DNA from: Sutterella sp.
GTDB taxonomy: Bacteria > Pseudomonadota > Gammaproteobacteria > Burkholderiales > Burkholderiaceae_F
Assembly: GCA_019410445.1 (NCBI GenBank)
Contig: DXSO01000052.1
Location: forward strand, 1 to 10,284
Direction of reading: 5' to 3'
DNA length: 10,284 bases
Both the position numbers and the translations under genes were made by a program. Below are positions 1 through 7,515 of this stretch, in pieces. The notes under the pieces were generated by a model. It was not told the origin of the DNA. It saw only the letters and a program-made list of their open reading frames with translations, and made no database searches. How positions within the stretch are numbered: the stretch's first letter is position 1; each line of letters opens with the position of its first letter.

Positions 1-39
1 GACTGTATGAAAGCGCCGAGTACTTGTCAGGAATACGAA

Positions 40-2403
40 ATGCAAAAGAAAACTTCCGAAAAACGCAAACGAGTTCAGACAGGTGTTGGCAAAAACGGGC
101 AAAGTGCTCTCAGCATGACAGATCGGGCTTTTGTGTTGTCGATGGGTGAGTCGTTTTCCAAAACTGCCTTTTGTCAGAGTTATCACGAAATTTTCGGAGT
201 GACGATAGCGGCTGCCAGAACTGTTTTTGAGAGATTGCTTGAGAAGGAAGCGATTGTTGTTGCACAAGCGTCTCGTCATTACACACGCGGACCGGCCATT
301 GCCGCTCGTTATGATCTCGTTCGACTTGTGGGGAATCGAACGGGGGAATTCAAGATCAAAAGTCTCAGCCGACCAGACAAAATTGTCGAAGGCGTCAAAT
401 GCTCGAATCCGGAACAAGGACTTCTGCCGGGTGATGAGGTTTTCGGAGTCTATGGCAATAAAGAGGGGGTGTTTACCCCCTATGTTTTGGTCAGAAGAAC
501 TTTGACTGAGCCTGTGTGCAAGATCGGTTACGCCAATTCCGTATGTGTGGAAGGGTGCAATTCGATTGTGCTCAATCGAATGGGCATGAAAAGCACGAAG
601 GAGCTTAAAAATCAGTTTTTCACAGTGAAATTGGATGAGGCGTGCTGCAAGCATTTTTCCGATATGCAGCCCCTGACGGGTTCTCTTGGCCGGTTGATTG
701 GGCATACGGATTCAACGCAAACGGAAATTGATATGACGCTTACGCGTCTGGGCATTCCGAGTGAATTTTCGCAAGAGGCTCTCGAGGAGGCCCAGGCCTT
801 GCCCGATGCTGTGGAAAGCGATAAAGAACTGGTCGATCGAGTTGATCTTCGAGATATTGCTTTGGTGACGATTGACGGGGAAGATGCACGGGATTTCGAC
901 GATGCGGTGTGGTGTACACCGCTTAAAACCGATCAATTGGGTTGGCGCTTATTGGTTGCAATTGCCGACGTAAGCCATTACGTTAAACCCGAAAGCGCGT
1001 TGGATGGAGATGCCCAGCAGCGTTCTACGAGCGTGTATTTTCCGACGCGTGTAGTGCCGATGTTGCCCGAAAAACTCAGTAATGGTTTGTGTTCGCTCAA
1101 TCCCGGGGTGGATCGTTGCTCGCTTGTCTGCGACATGCTCGTCTCCGAGCAGGGTGAAGTGACGGCTTATCAGTTCTATCCCGCTTTGATTCGATCCAAG
1201 GCTCGTCTGACGTATACGTCGGTTTGGAATGCGCTAAATGGTGATGTAGAGGATTTCCTGCTGCGCGGAGGCAATCTTTCAGACATTCACAATCTGTATT
1301 CCTTGTTTAAGGCGCTTTTGCAGGCTCGGCATCGCCGTGGAGCGGCTGATTTTGCGACGGCTGAAACGGAAATTGTTACGGACGCGCAAACACAAAAAAT
1401 CGTGGCCATTCGCAAACGCGATCACAACGATGCGCATCGTCTGATCGAAGAGTGCATGCTGGCTGCCAACGTTTGCGCAGCAGATTTTGTAAGAATGAAC
1501 AAGGCCAAGTGCTTGTATCGTGTTCATGAAGCTCCTGCGGCAGATCGACTGGCGAGCTTGCGAACAACGATCGGAGCTTTTGGACTCAAGCTTGATGGAG
1601 GCGACAAACCCACTCCGGCTGACTATGCCAAACTTTTGCATCAGGCCGAAAAGTTGCCGGCAGCCGAAGTGATCAATACGCTGATGCTCAGAAGCATGCA
1701 GCGGGCGCTTTATAGTCCGGTGCTTGAGCCTCACTATGGCCTTAACTATGAGGCTTACACTCACTTTACCTCACCGATCCGCCGCTATCCCGATCTTTTG
1801 GTACATCGCACGATTCGTTCGATTTTGGAAGGCAAGGTTTATCTTCCGGTTTTGACGAAGGCTCCCGAGGAGATGATGCAGGCGAGAATGGGAGAATTGG
1901 CCTCGGCTCAGAAAGCCGGAGATCCTCAGGCTCAGTCGGCAGTCAATGCAAAGATCACTCGAAAGAGTAAAGCGGACATAGCCTGGGAGGTGCTTGGATT
2001 GCTGACATCGGCGGCCGAACGCCGTGCTGACGATGCTTCCCGCGATATCGTGGCCTGGATGAAGGCCGAGTATATTTCAGGCTATCGACATAAATGCTTT
2101 GAAGGCGTGATCACAGGAGCCAACTCCGCGGGCGTTTATGTGACGCTTACGGGAGTTTTTGTCGAAGGTTTCGTTCACGTGAGCCGACTCAATGGCTGGG
2201 AATATTTTTATTACGATGCCGAAAAGATGCTTTTTGAGGGAGAATTCGGATCTGAGCGTTATATGATCGGCGACAAAGTGACGGTGCGTGTGTTTGAAGC
2301 GAGCACGGAGACGCGTCGTATTGATTTCGAAATGGTGAAAAATCACACCGATGCTGTGCGCAGTCGCAGCAACAAAAACAAGAAAACCAAGAGAAGGTTC
2401 TAA
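40..2403 (+). CDS. rnr: Ribonuclease R (3'-5' exoribonuclease, RNB/RNase II family)
   Basis: RNase R degrades structured RNA from the 3' end, one nucleotide at a time, in mRNA decay and rRNA/tRNA quality control. The ATG at 40 is preferred because AGGAA (29-33) lies 6 bases upstream; an in-frame ATG at 7 would add 11 residues, and the frame is still open at the left edge. From residue 1 at base 40 the protein is 787 aa, within the usual RNase R range. An N-terminal winged-helix-like region (about 25-85) precedes a divergent cold-shock region (about 90-240). The catalytic RNB domain has DGEDARDFDDAV at 279-290, holding the metal-binding aspartates, and the hallmark TSPIRRYPD at 577-585. An S1 RNA-binding domain follows (about 686-766), then a basic Lys/Arg-rich tail. 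RNase II lacks the N-terminal helix-turn-helix and basic tail, so RNase R fits better. It is operonic with rlmB. Confidence 0.96.
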   Translation: MQKKTSEKRKRVQTGVGKNGQSALSMTDRAFVLSMGESFSKTAFCQSYHEIFGVTIAAARTVFERLLEKEAIVVAQASRHYTRGPAIAARYDLVRLVGNRTGEFKIKSLSRPDKIVEGVKCSNPEQGLLPGDEVFGVYGNKEGVFTPYVLVRRTLTEPVCKIGYANSVCVEGCNSIVLNRMGMKSTKELKNQFFTVKLDEACCKHFSDMQPLTGSLGRLIGHTDSTQTEIDMTLTRLGIPSEFSQEALEEAQALPDAVESDKELVDRVDLRDIALVTIDGEDARDFDDAVWCTPLKTDQLGWRLLVAIADVSHYVKPESALDGDAQQRSTSVYFPTRVVPMLPEKLSNGLCSLNPGVDRCSLVCDMLVSEQGEVTAYQFYPALIRSKARLTYTSVWNALNGDVEDFLLRGGNLSDIHNLYSLFKALLQARHRRGAADFATAETEIVTDAQTQKIVAIRKRDHNDAHRLIEECMLAANVCAADFVRMNKAKCLYRVHEAPAADRLASLRTTIGAFGLKLDGGDKPTPADYAKLLHQAEKLPAAEVINTLMLRSMQRALYSPVLEPHYGLNYEAYTHFTSPIRRYPDLLVHRTIRSILEGKVYLPVLTKAPEEMMQARMGELASAQKAGDPQAQSAVNAKITRKSKADIAWEVLGLLTSAAERRADDASRDIVAWMKAEYISGYRHKCFEGVITGANSAGVYVTLTGVFVEGFVHVSRLNGWEYFYYDAEKMLFEGEFGSERYMIGDKVTVRVFEASTETRRIDFEMVKNHTDAVRSRSNKNKKTKRRF

Positions 2404-2406
2404 TAA

Positions 2407-3144
2407 ATGACCAAACAAGTCGTACTGGCGGGTTTTCACGCCGTCAATGCCCGAGCAAAACTTAATCCGGCCTCGATTCGAGTTGTCTATGTCGAGGGAT
2501 CTCGTCGTGACAAACGCATGCAGCAGTGCAAGGATCGTTTGGCCGCCGCTGGCGTCAAGGTTATGCAGGCTGATGTCAAGCGATTGGATGGTATGGCTCC
2601 CGGCATTCCGCATCAAGGAATTGTTGCGTTGGCCGACGAGCTCAAACAAACACTCGATTTCGATACGCTTCTCGACAGCATTACGCCGCAAACGTTATTG
2701 CTCATTCTTGACGGAGTGACCGATCCGCGTAATTTTGGTGCATGTCTTCGTGTTGCGGATGCGGCAGGGGTACAGGCAGTGATTGCTCCGCGTGATCGTT
2801 CGGCAAGTTTTTCTCCCGCAGCTGCAAAGGCTGCAGCCGGAGCATGGGAAAGTGTTCCCGTGGTCACGGTCACTAATTTGGCTGCCAGCATTACTGAACT
2901 GAGGGACGCCGGCGTTATGGTGGTGGGAACGGCAGGTGAAGCGCAAAAGACGATTTATGAGTTTGACCAAAAACGTGCTTTTGCTTGGGTGCTCGGAGCC
3001 GAAGGCGAAGGATTAAGGCAGCTGACGCGTAAACGCTGTGACGAGCTTGCCAAGATTCCGATGTTCGGTGCGGTGGATAGTTTGAACGTTTCGGTGGCCA
3101 CGGGAGTGTGCCTGTTTGAGACGGTGCGCCAGCGTCAAGCCTAA
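2407..3144 (+). CDS. rlmB: 23S rRNA (guanosine-2'-O-)-methyltransferase RlmB (SpoU/TrmH family)
   Basis: RlmB transfers a methyl group from S-adenosylmethionine to the ribose 2'-OH of G2251 (E. coli numbering) in the peptidyl-transferase P loop of 23S rRNA. The 245-aa length is typical. Residues 1-80 form the small N-terminal substrate-binding domain (VLAGFHAVNA, then HQGIVAL at 69-75). The SPOUT methyltransferase domain follows with the three SpoU motifs: motif 1 DGVTDPRNFGACLR (102-115) with the conserved Asn and Arg, motif 2 VLGAEGEGL (195-203), and motif 3 (about 217-233, with the SLNVSVATG core) that forms the SAM-binding trefoil knot. The gene starts 3 bases after the rnr stop, with GAGAAGG (2391-2397) as ribosome site inside the end of rnr, so translation is probably coupled. 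The rnr-rlmB pair is a common proteobacterial arrangement. Other SpoU members such as TrmH are possible but fit the context less well. Confidence 0.94.
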   Translation: MTKQVVLAGFHAVNARAKLNPASIRVVYVEGSRRDKRMQQCKDRLAAAGVKVMQADVKRLDGMAPGIPHQGIVALADELKQTLDFDTLLDSITPQTLLLILDGVTDPRNFGACLRVADAAGVQAVIAPRDRSASFSPAAAKAAAGAWESVPVVTVTNLAASITELRDAGVMVVGTAGEAQKTIYEFDQKRAFAWVLGAEGEGLRQLTRKRCDELAKIPMFGAVDSLNVSVATGVCLFETVRQRQA

Positions 3145-3159
3145 TTGATGTCGGAAAAC

Positions 3160-3194
3160 AAAAAGGCAGCACGAAAAAAGTGCTGCCTTTTTTT
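3160..3194. terminator. Bidirectional intrinsic terminator between rlmB and ridA
   Basis: A perfect 8-bp stem, GGCAGCAC (3165-3172) with GTGCTGCC (3180-3187), encloses a 7-base loop. Seven Ts (3188-3194) follow on the plus strand and five As (3160-3164) precede it, giving a T-run on the minus strand as well. It sits between the convergent ends of rlmB (3144) and ridA (3217), so one hairpin can serve both genes. Confidence 0.9.
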
Positions 3195-3216
3195 GTGTGA
3201 AATCGCTTTAATAAGC

Positions 3217-3600
3217 CTATTTTGAGGGCATTTCCGCTATGGCTTCGATTTCGACCAGACAGCCGAAATGCAAGGTCGTGGTGGAGACGATCACGCGTCC
3301 GGGTTTGTGTTGCCCGAAGAATTTGGCGTATTCCTCGTTGATGGGACCCCAGTAATTCACATCAGGCGTGTAGATGCGGCAGAAGACAACGTCATTGGTC
3401 GTGACGCCGGCGGCGTCTAGTACGCGCTTGACGTTGTTGAGCGCCAGTCGAGTGTGCTCACGGATATCGCCCTGACAGACTTCCCGAGTATCAGGATCGA
3501 TCGAAAGCTGACCGGAAACGTACAACGTACCGTTGGAGATAACGCCGGCACTGTAGTGCCCTTTGTTTTCGCCTTTGAAATCCGCAGTGACGATTTGCAT
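3217..3600 (-). CDS. ridA: RidA family (YjgF/YER057c/UK114) reactive intermediate deaminase
   Basis: RidA proteins are small trimeric cytosolic enzymes. Archetypal members hydrolyse reactive enamines/imines, such as 2-aminoacrylate from serine/threonine dehydratase, to keto acids and ammonia, protecting PLP enzymes. The 127-aa length is standard. Visible features are YSAGV near the N-terminus (Y16), YVSGQLSIDP (27-36), the central helix EHTRLALNNVKRVLDAAG (48-65), the family arginine in PGR (R102) that binds the substrate carboxylate in active RidA, and VEIEAIA (116-122) with the conserved acidic residue. The Cys often found two residues after the arginine is Ile here, so catalysis is likely but this may be a subfamily member with a different substrate. 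The ribosome site AAGGA (plus-strand 3610-3614) is 9 bases before the ATG. The gene stands alone, convergent to rlmB and divergent from the transporter operon. The family call is firm, the exact activity less so. Confidence 0.88.
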   Translation of the reverse strand: MQIVTADFKGENKGHYSAGVISNGTLYVSGQLSIDPDTREVCQGDIREHTRLALNNVKRVLDAAGVTTNDVVFCRIYTPDVNYWGPINEEYAKFFGQHKPGRVIVSTTTLHFGCLVEIEAIAEMPSK

Positions 3601-3743
3601 GGATAGATGTCCTTTATAGCCAGAGATGTCCGAGGAAGGATCTTTGAAGAAAGAAAACGAAGCTGCTCGGATTCGTGGACATTTTACGATGCCGGCAGAG
3701 CTTTCCTGTGGCTCTCTCGACTAGGAAAAAAGGCTTTTGACTC

Positions 3744-3772
3744 TTGGAAAAGAATCTCCCAAACCTTACAAT
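3744..3772 (+). promoter_or_regulatory. Predicted sigma70 promoter of the ABC importer operon
   Basis: TTGGAA (3744-3749) and TACAAT (3767-3772) are separated by exactly 17 bases, each close to consensus. The predicted start is near A3779, giving a 5' leader of about 67 bases before the ATPase ATG at 3846. A nearby TTGACT (3737-3742) would need a 24-base spacer to the same -10 and is less likely. There is no direct evidence of activity. Confidence 0.6.
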
Positions 3773-3788
3773 TGTGTGACCTTTTTGA

Positions 3789-3825
3789 CTTCGGCTGCCT
3801 TACGAGGCAGACACCGAAGGTTTTT
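3789..3825 (+). promoter_or_regulatory. 5'-leader hairpin with T-run (possible attenuator) upstream of the ABC importer operon
   Basis: The inner stem CTGCCT (3795-3800) with AGGCAG (3805-3810) closes on a TACG tetraloop. It is extended by an outer stem CTTCGG (3789-3794) with CCGAAG (3814-3819), leaving a three-base ACA bulge. One G and then five Ts (3821-3825) follow. It starts about 10 bases into the predicted transcript and ends about 8 bases before the weak ribosome site AGAAG (3834-3838). It looks like a conditional or partial terminator, or an mRNA-stabilising hairpin. No known riboswitch aptamer is recognisable, and the leader upstream of it is very short. The structure is seen in the sequence; the regulatory role is inferred. 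Confidence 0.5.
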
Positions 3826-3845
3826 GCGTTCTCAGAAGCCTTGCA

Positions 3846-5375
3846 ATGACTCCACGACTTCGGCTTAACCATATCACGAAAGCATATCCGGGTATTGTCG
3901 CCAATGACGACATCTGTCTGGAAGTATGCCCTGGAGAAGTGCTTGCGATTCTCGGCGAAAACGGCGCCGGCAAGTCCACACTCATGAAAATTATTTTCGG
4001 CTCGGTTGTTCCGGATAAAGGAACGATTGAGTTTGACGGAAAAGAAGCGCTTATCCACAGTCCTTCCGAAGCCAATCGTTTGGGCATTGCGATGGTGCAT
4101 CAGCACTTTGCGGTGTTTGAGACTTTGACGGTGGCACAAAACGTCATCTTGGGTATCACCGAGAAGATTTCGGCACAGGATTGCGCTCAACGCATCAGAG
4201 CTTTGGGTGAGCGTTACGGTATCGCGGTTGATCCTGATGCCGTAGTGGCTGATCTTTCTATGGGAGAGCGTCAGCGTGTGGAGATCATCCGAGCGTTGAT
4301 GAGCAACCCCAAGCTTTTGATCCTTGATGAGCCGACGTCGGTTCTTACGCCTCAGGCCGTGCGCAAGTTGTTTGAAACACTCAAAAAACTTGCCAGTGAA
4401 GGAGTGTCCATTCTCTTTATTTCACACAAACTTGATGAAATTCGAGAATTGGCAGATCGCTGCACGATTCTGCGTGCTGGACGCGTGATTGAAACGGTTA
4501 ATCCCAAGGAAAAAAGTGAAGAAGATCTCGCGCGGCTTATGATCGGCAAAGAGCCGCCCAAGCTGTTGAGCTCTTCGGGTACGCCTGGCGATGTTGCTCT
4601 CGAACTCAAGGGGGTATCCCTTGACGGCGGCCACCATGTTACCGGCCTCAATGATGTCAAACTGACGGTAAGAGCCGGGGAGATTGTGGGTATTGCTGGT
4701 ATTTCCGGTAACGGTCAGTCGCGATTGCTTGGCGTGTGTATGGGTGAATTGCGCCAAAGCAAGGGCTCCGTTCAGCTTTTTGGCGAGGCGATTGATGATC
4801 TGGATCCCGCGCAGCGTCGAGCAAAAGGACTGCGTTATGTTCCGGAGCAACGCCTTGGGCACGGATCGGTTCCGGAATTTTCCTTAACGGACAATACGCT
4901 TCTGACCGGAGACGACTTCCATCGGCACGGTTTCATTCGGCAGGAGGAAGCGGAAGCGTTTACCGATCTGGTAATTGAGCGTTTTCATGTCAAACCGGCC
5001 ATGCCTAAAGCTGCAGCGCGCAGTTTTTCCGGTGGAAATTTACAAAAATACATTGTCGGTCGAGAGATTCTAAGCTCGCCCGGCGTTCTGATCATCGACC
5101 AACCGACTTGGGGCGTTGACGTAGGCGCTGCAACGGTGATTCGCAATTCTTTGATGCGCTTGCGCAGTGAAGGAGCCGGCATTTTGGTTGTCAGTGAGGA
5201 AATAGACGAACTTTTCGCCATTTGTGATCGCATTGCGGTGATGTATCGAGGCTGCATGTCGCCTGCCATTCCCGTAAGCTCCATCACGACTGAAGAACTT
5301 GGTCGCTGGATGGCTGGCCTTTGGGTGGGTAGCCCATTTCGACACGGACACCCCGACGGTAAGGAGGCTCTGTAA
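3846..5375 (+). CDS. BMP/PnrA-type ABC importer, double ATP-binding subunit (nucleoside/purine-type)
   Basis: This 509-aa protein is the energy-coupling subunit of an inner-membrane importer, with two fused ABC domains as in sugar (RbsA-like) and nucleoside (NupA/YufO-like) systems. Domain 1 has Walker A GENGAGKS (37-44), Q-loop VHQHF (84-88), signature LSMGERQ (137-143), Walker B LLILDEP (157-163) and switch His194. Domain 2 has a degenerate Walker A GISGNGQS (285-292), signature FSGGNLQK (394-401), Walker B-type VLIIDQPTWGVD (414-425) with Gln in place of the catalytic Glu, and no switch His (VVSEEIDEL, 448-456). One competent and one degenerate site is usual in this family. The start is supported by the family-typical opening (LRLNHITKAYPGIVAND), with a weak AGAAG site 7 bases upstream. 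It heads a four-gene operon with two permeases and a BMP lipoprotein. The substrate class, nucleosides or related purines, is inferred from the BMP partner and not proven. Confidence 0.92.
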   Translation: MTPRLRLNHITKAYPGIVANDDICLEVCPGEVLAILGENGAGKSTLMKIIFGSVVPDKGTIEFDGKEALIHSPSEANRLGIAMVHQHFAVFETLTVAQNVILGITEKISAQDCAQRIRALGERYGIAVDPDAVVADLSMGERQRVEIIRALMSNPKLLILDEPTSVLTPQAVRKLFETLKKLASEGVSILFISHKLDEIRELADRCTILRAGRVIETVNPKEKSEEDLARLMIGKEPPKLLSSSGTPGDVALELKGVSLDGGHHVTGLNDVKLTVRAGEIVGIAGISGNGQSRLLGVCMGELRQSKGSVQLFGEAIDDLDPAQRRAKGLRYVPEQRLGHGSVPEFSLTDNTLLTGDDFHRHGFIRQEEAEAFTDLVIERFHVKPAMPKAAARSFSGGNLQKYIVGREILSSPGVLIIDQPTWGVDVGAATVIRNSLMRLRSEGAGILVVSEEIDELFAICDRIAVMYRGCMSPAIPVSSITTEELGRWMAGLWVGSPFRHGHPDGKEAL

Positions 5376-5378
5376 AAA

Positions 5379-6470
5379 ATGCAATTTCCCGTGCGTTTGG
5401 TCGCCCGCAGAACACCGGGTGTCATGATGTGGCTTTCGCCTGTATTGGCGTTGGCGCTTACCGTTGTTTTCGGTGCCGTTTTGTTTGCGCTTCTTGGCAA
5501 GAATCCTGCTCAGGCACTGTACGTTTTTCTGATTGCCCCGTTGGAAACGCTACGCGGTTGGGCTGAAGTGGGGGTCAAAATGACTCCTCTGTTGCTCTGT
5601 GCCGTCGGTTTGGTCGTTTGTTTCCGGGCCAGTATCTGGAATATTGGTGCCGAAGGACAGTTTTTGGTCGGTGCGATAACCGGCGGTTGGGCCGCTTTGT
5701 GTTGTCCTGAAGGTGCCGGACATTGGTATCTGATCGTTGTGTTGCTTGCCGGCATTGCAGGCGGTGCCTTTTGGGGTGCCATTACGGCTTTGCTGCGAGA
5801 CAAATTCAATGCCAATGAAATTCTTGTTTCGCTCATGCTTGTGTACGTGGCGCAGTTTGCTCTTGCCTACTGTGTGCAGGGACCTTTGCAGGATCCCGAA
5901 GGATTGGGTTTCCCGCAGTCGGCGTTGTTTGCTTCATCGGCCAGTATGCCGGTGATTGTTGGCGGGACTCGTCTGCATTTGGGTTTTGTGCTTGCCGTTG
6001 CGGCTGCCGTGGTTATTCAAATCATGATGGTGCGAATGTTTATCGGCTTTCAGCTTAAGGTGTCCGGTATGGCTCCTTTGGCGGCAAAATACGCAGGTTT
6101 TCGACCCAAGCGCTTGTTGTGGACTTCGATGTTGATTTCCGGCGGCCTGGCCGGTCTTGCCGGGGTGGCGGAAGTGGCCGGCCCCGTTGGACAACTGACG
6201 CTCAATATCAGTCCGGGATATGGCTTTGCGGCCATTATTGTTGCGTTTGTCGGGCGTTTGTCTCCGGCCGGATGCATTCCGGCAGCTTTCGTCATGGCGC
6301 TCTTTTATTTGGGCGGCGAACTTGGACAGTCCCGTTTGGGCTTGCCGAGCTCCATTACGGGGGTGTATCAGGGCATGCTGCTCTTTTTCCTTTTGATCTG
6401 TGATTCGCTCGTGTACTTCAAACTAGTCTGGCAAGGTTTTAGCCAACGCAAGCTGAGCAAGGAGGCTTAA
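5379..6470 (+). CDS. BMP/PnrA-type ABC importer, permease subunit 1 (BPD_transp_2 family)
   Basis: This 363-aa integral membrane protein should form half of the transport channel together with the next gene product. It resembles the larger permease (YufP/NupB type) of nucleoside importers. A short basic N-terminus precedes a first membrane helix at about 16-39, and further hydrophobic stretches (about 68-83, 95-108, 117-139, 145-165, 200-222, 248-268, 282-292, 300-313 and 330-348) suggest eight to ten helices. Family motifs are NIGAEGQFLVGAI (88-100), NANEILVSLMLVYVA (145-159) and GFAAIIVAFVGRLSPAG (282-298), the last being the likely coupling region. The ATG at 5379 is 3 bases after the ATPase stop, with a strong AAGGAGG (5361-5367) 11 bases upstream, so it is co-transcribed and probably translationally coupled. 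The family assignment is firm; the substrate is not determined. Confidence 0.92.
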   Translation: MQFPVRLVARRTPGVMMWLSPVLALALTVVFGAVLFALLGKNPAQALYVFLIAPLETLRGWAEVGVKMTPLLLCAVGLVVCFRASIWNIGAEGQFLVGAITGGWAALCCPEGAGHWYLIVVLLAGIAGGAFWGAITALLRDKFNANEILVSLMLVYVAQFALAYCVQGPLQDPEGLGFPQSALFASSASMPVIVGGTRLHLGFVLAVAAAVVIQIMMVRMFIGFQLKVSGMAPLAAKYAGFRPKRLLWTSMLISGGLAGLAGVAEVAGPVGQLTLNISPGYGFAAIIVAFVGRLSPAGCIPAAFVMALFYLGGELGQSRLGLPSSITGVYQGMLLFFLLICDSLVYFKLVWQGFSQRKLSKEA

Positions 6471-6472
6471 TC

Positions 6473-7399
6473 ATGGATGCAAGTGTTTTCGCCTCGGTTA
6501 TTGCGGCTACTCTCAATGCAGGGACGCCCTTGTTGATTGCTGCCATTGGTATTCTCATTCATGAAAAAAGCGGAGTGCTCAATCTTGGAGTAGAGGGCAT
6601 GATGCTTATGGGGGCTGTCACAGGTTTTGGCGTAACGTTCTATACGGGAAGCTTTGCACTGGGTTTTCTGGCAGGTGCGATGGCGGGTCTGTTAATGGCG
6701 GCGCTTTTTGGTTTTTTCACGCTCGGCTTGTACGCAAATCAATACGCAGCCGGCTTGGCTCTGTCGCTTTTTGGAGCCGGCTTGTCGGCGTTTGTTGGTC
6801 AACCGCTGCAAGGCATGGCGTTGCCTGCTCGCTCCGACGTGGGAATTCCAGGACTTGAATCCGTGCCCTTTTTTGGACCGGCTTTCTTTTCATCGCATTG
6901 CCTAGTTTATTTATCACTGGTCGGTCTGGCTCTTGTGGGATGGTTTCTTTATCGGTCACGACCTGGTTTGATGTTGCGTGCCGTTGGAGAATCGCCGTCG
7001 GCGGCTTATGCATTGGGCTACAACGTACGCGTGATTCGATTCTGGGCGGTGCTTTTCGGGGGCTTTATGTCCGGAATGGCCGGAGCTTACCTTTCGCTTG
7101 TATACACCCCTCTTTGGGCTGAAGGTATGACGGCTGGTCGCGGTTGGATTGCACTTGCGCTCGTTACGTTTGCAACATGGAGACCGTTGCGCGTTGTTCT
7201 TGGCGCATATTTGTTCGGCGGGGTGACGATGCTGCAATTCAATATGCAGGCGATGGGCATTGAGATTCCGTCGCAGATCATGTCGATGACGCCTTATTTG
7301 GCAACGATTCTTGTGTTGATTCTCATCAGCCGCAATCCGAAATGGATTGCATTGAATGTACCGGCCAGTTTGGGCAAAACTTTCCATCCGAGAAACTGA
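6473..7399 (+). CDS. BMP/PnrA-type ABC importer, permease subunit 2 (BPD_transp_2 family)
   Basis: This 308-aa membrane protein is the smaller partner (YufQ/NupC type) of the heterodimeric permease. It has NLGVEGMMLMGAV (37-49), which parallels NIGAEGQ of permease 1, then hydrophobic helices at about 62-84, 90-108, 143-160, 188-210, 225-236, 240-254 and 273-287. The cytoplasmic stretch GLMLRAVGESPSAA (165-178) and the loop GMTAGRGWIALALVTFATW (218-236) are typical of the family. The ATG at 6473 follows the previous stop by 2 bases, and AAGGAGG (6459-6465) lies 7 bases upstream. The next gene starts 116 bases later. That gap has no convincing terminator, only a weak 5-bp hairpin TACGA/TCGTA (7419-7437) with a 9-base loop, so the lipoprotein gene downstream is probably part of the same transcript. 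Confidence 0.92.
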   Translation: MDASVFASVIAATLNAGTPLLIAAIGILIHEKSGVLNLGVEGMMLMGAVTGFGVTFYTGSFALGFLAGAMAGLLMAALFGFFTLGLYANQYAAGLALSLFGAGLSAFVGQPLQGMALPARSDVGIPGLESVPFFGPAFFSSHCLVYLSLVGLALVGWFLYRSRPGLMLRAVGESPSAAYALGYNVRVIRFWAVLFGGFMSGMAGAYLSLVYTPLWAEGMTAGRGWIALALVTFATWRPLRVVLGAYLFGGVTMLQFNMQAMGIEIPSQIMSMTPYLATILVLILISRNPKWIALNVPASLGKTFHPRN

Positions 7400-7515
7400 C
7401 CGCGGTAGGATTTATCTGTACGATTTATGCAGTCGTATCCGTCATCCGTGTTCTTTTCTGAATGCTTGTGCCGGGTACTGCGAACTCTGACCTTTACTCT
7501 GAAAGAGATTTTTAA

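Noticed and set aside
1279..1764. Minus-strand 161-codon frame within rnr
   Set aside because: It is antisense to the conserved RNB catalytic domain and its residues look like shadow translation of that domain.
3613..3618. TATAAA on the minus strand as -10 of a ridA promoter
   Set aside because: It overlaps the ridA ribosome site by position and no reasonable -35 lies 16-18 bases upstream.
3737..3772. TTGACT (3737-3742) as the -35 of the importer promoter
   Set aside because: The spacer to TACAAT would be 24 bases; TTGGAA at 3744-3749 gives the ideal 17.
3601..3845. Purine, guanidine or thiamine riboswitch ahead of the importer operon
   Set aside because: I searched by eye for conserved aptamer cores and saw none; the predicted leader of about 67 bases is too short for most classes.
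3607..3849. Plus-strand reading frame of 80 codons between ridA and the ATPase gene
   Set aside because: It overlaps the predicted promoter and leader hairpin, has no ribosome site at its start and no recognisable protein features.
7400..7515. Separate promoter or terminator between permease 2 and lipoprotein 1
   Set aside because: Only a weak 5-bp hairpin (7419-7437) and no well-spaced -35/-10 pair are seen; co-transcription is simpler.
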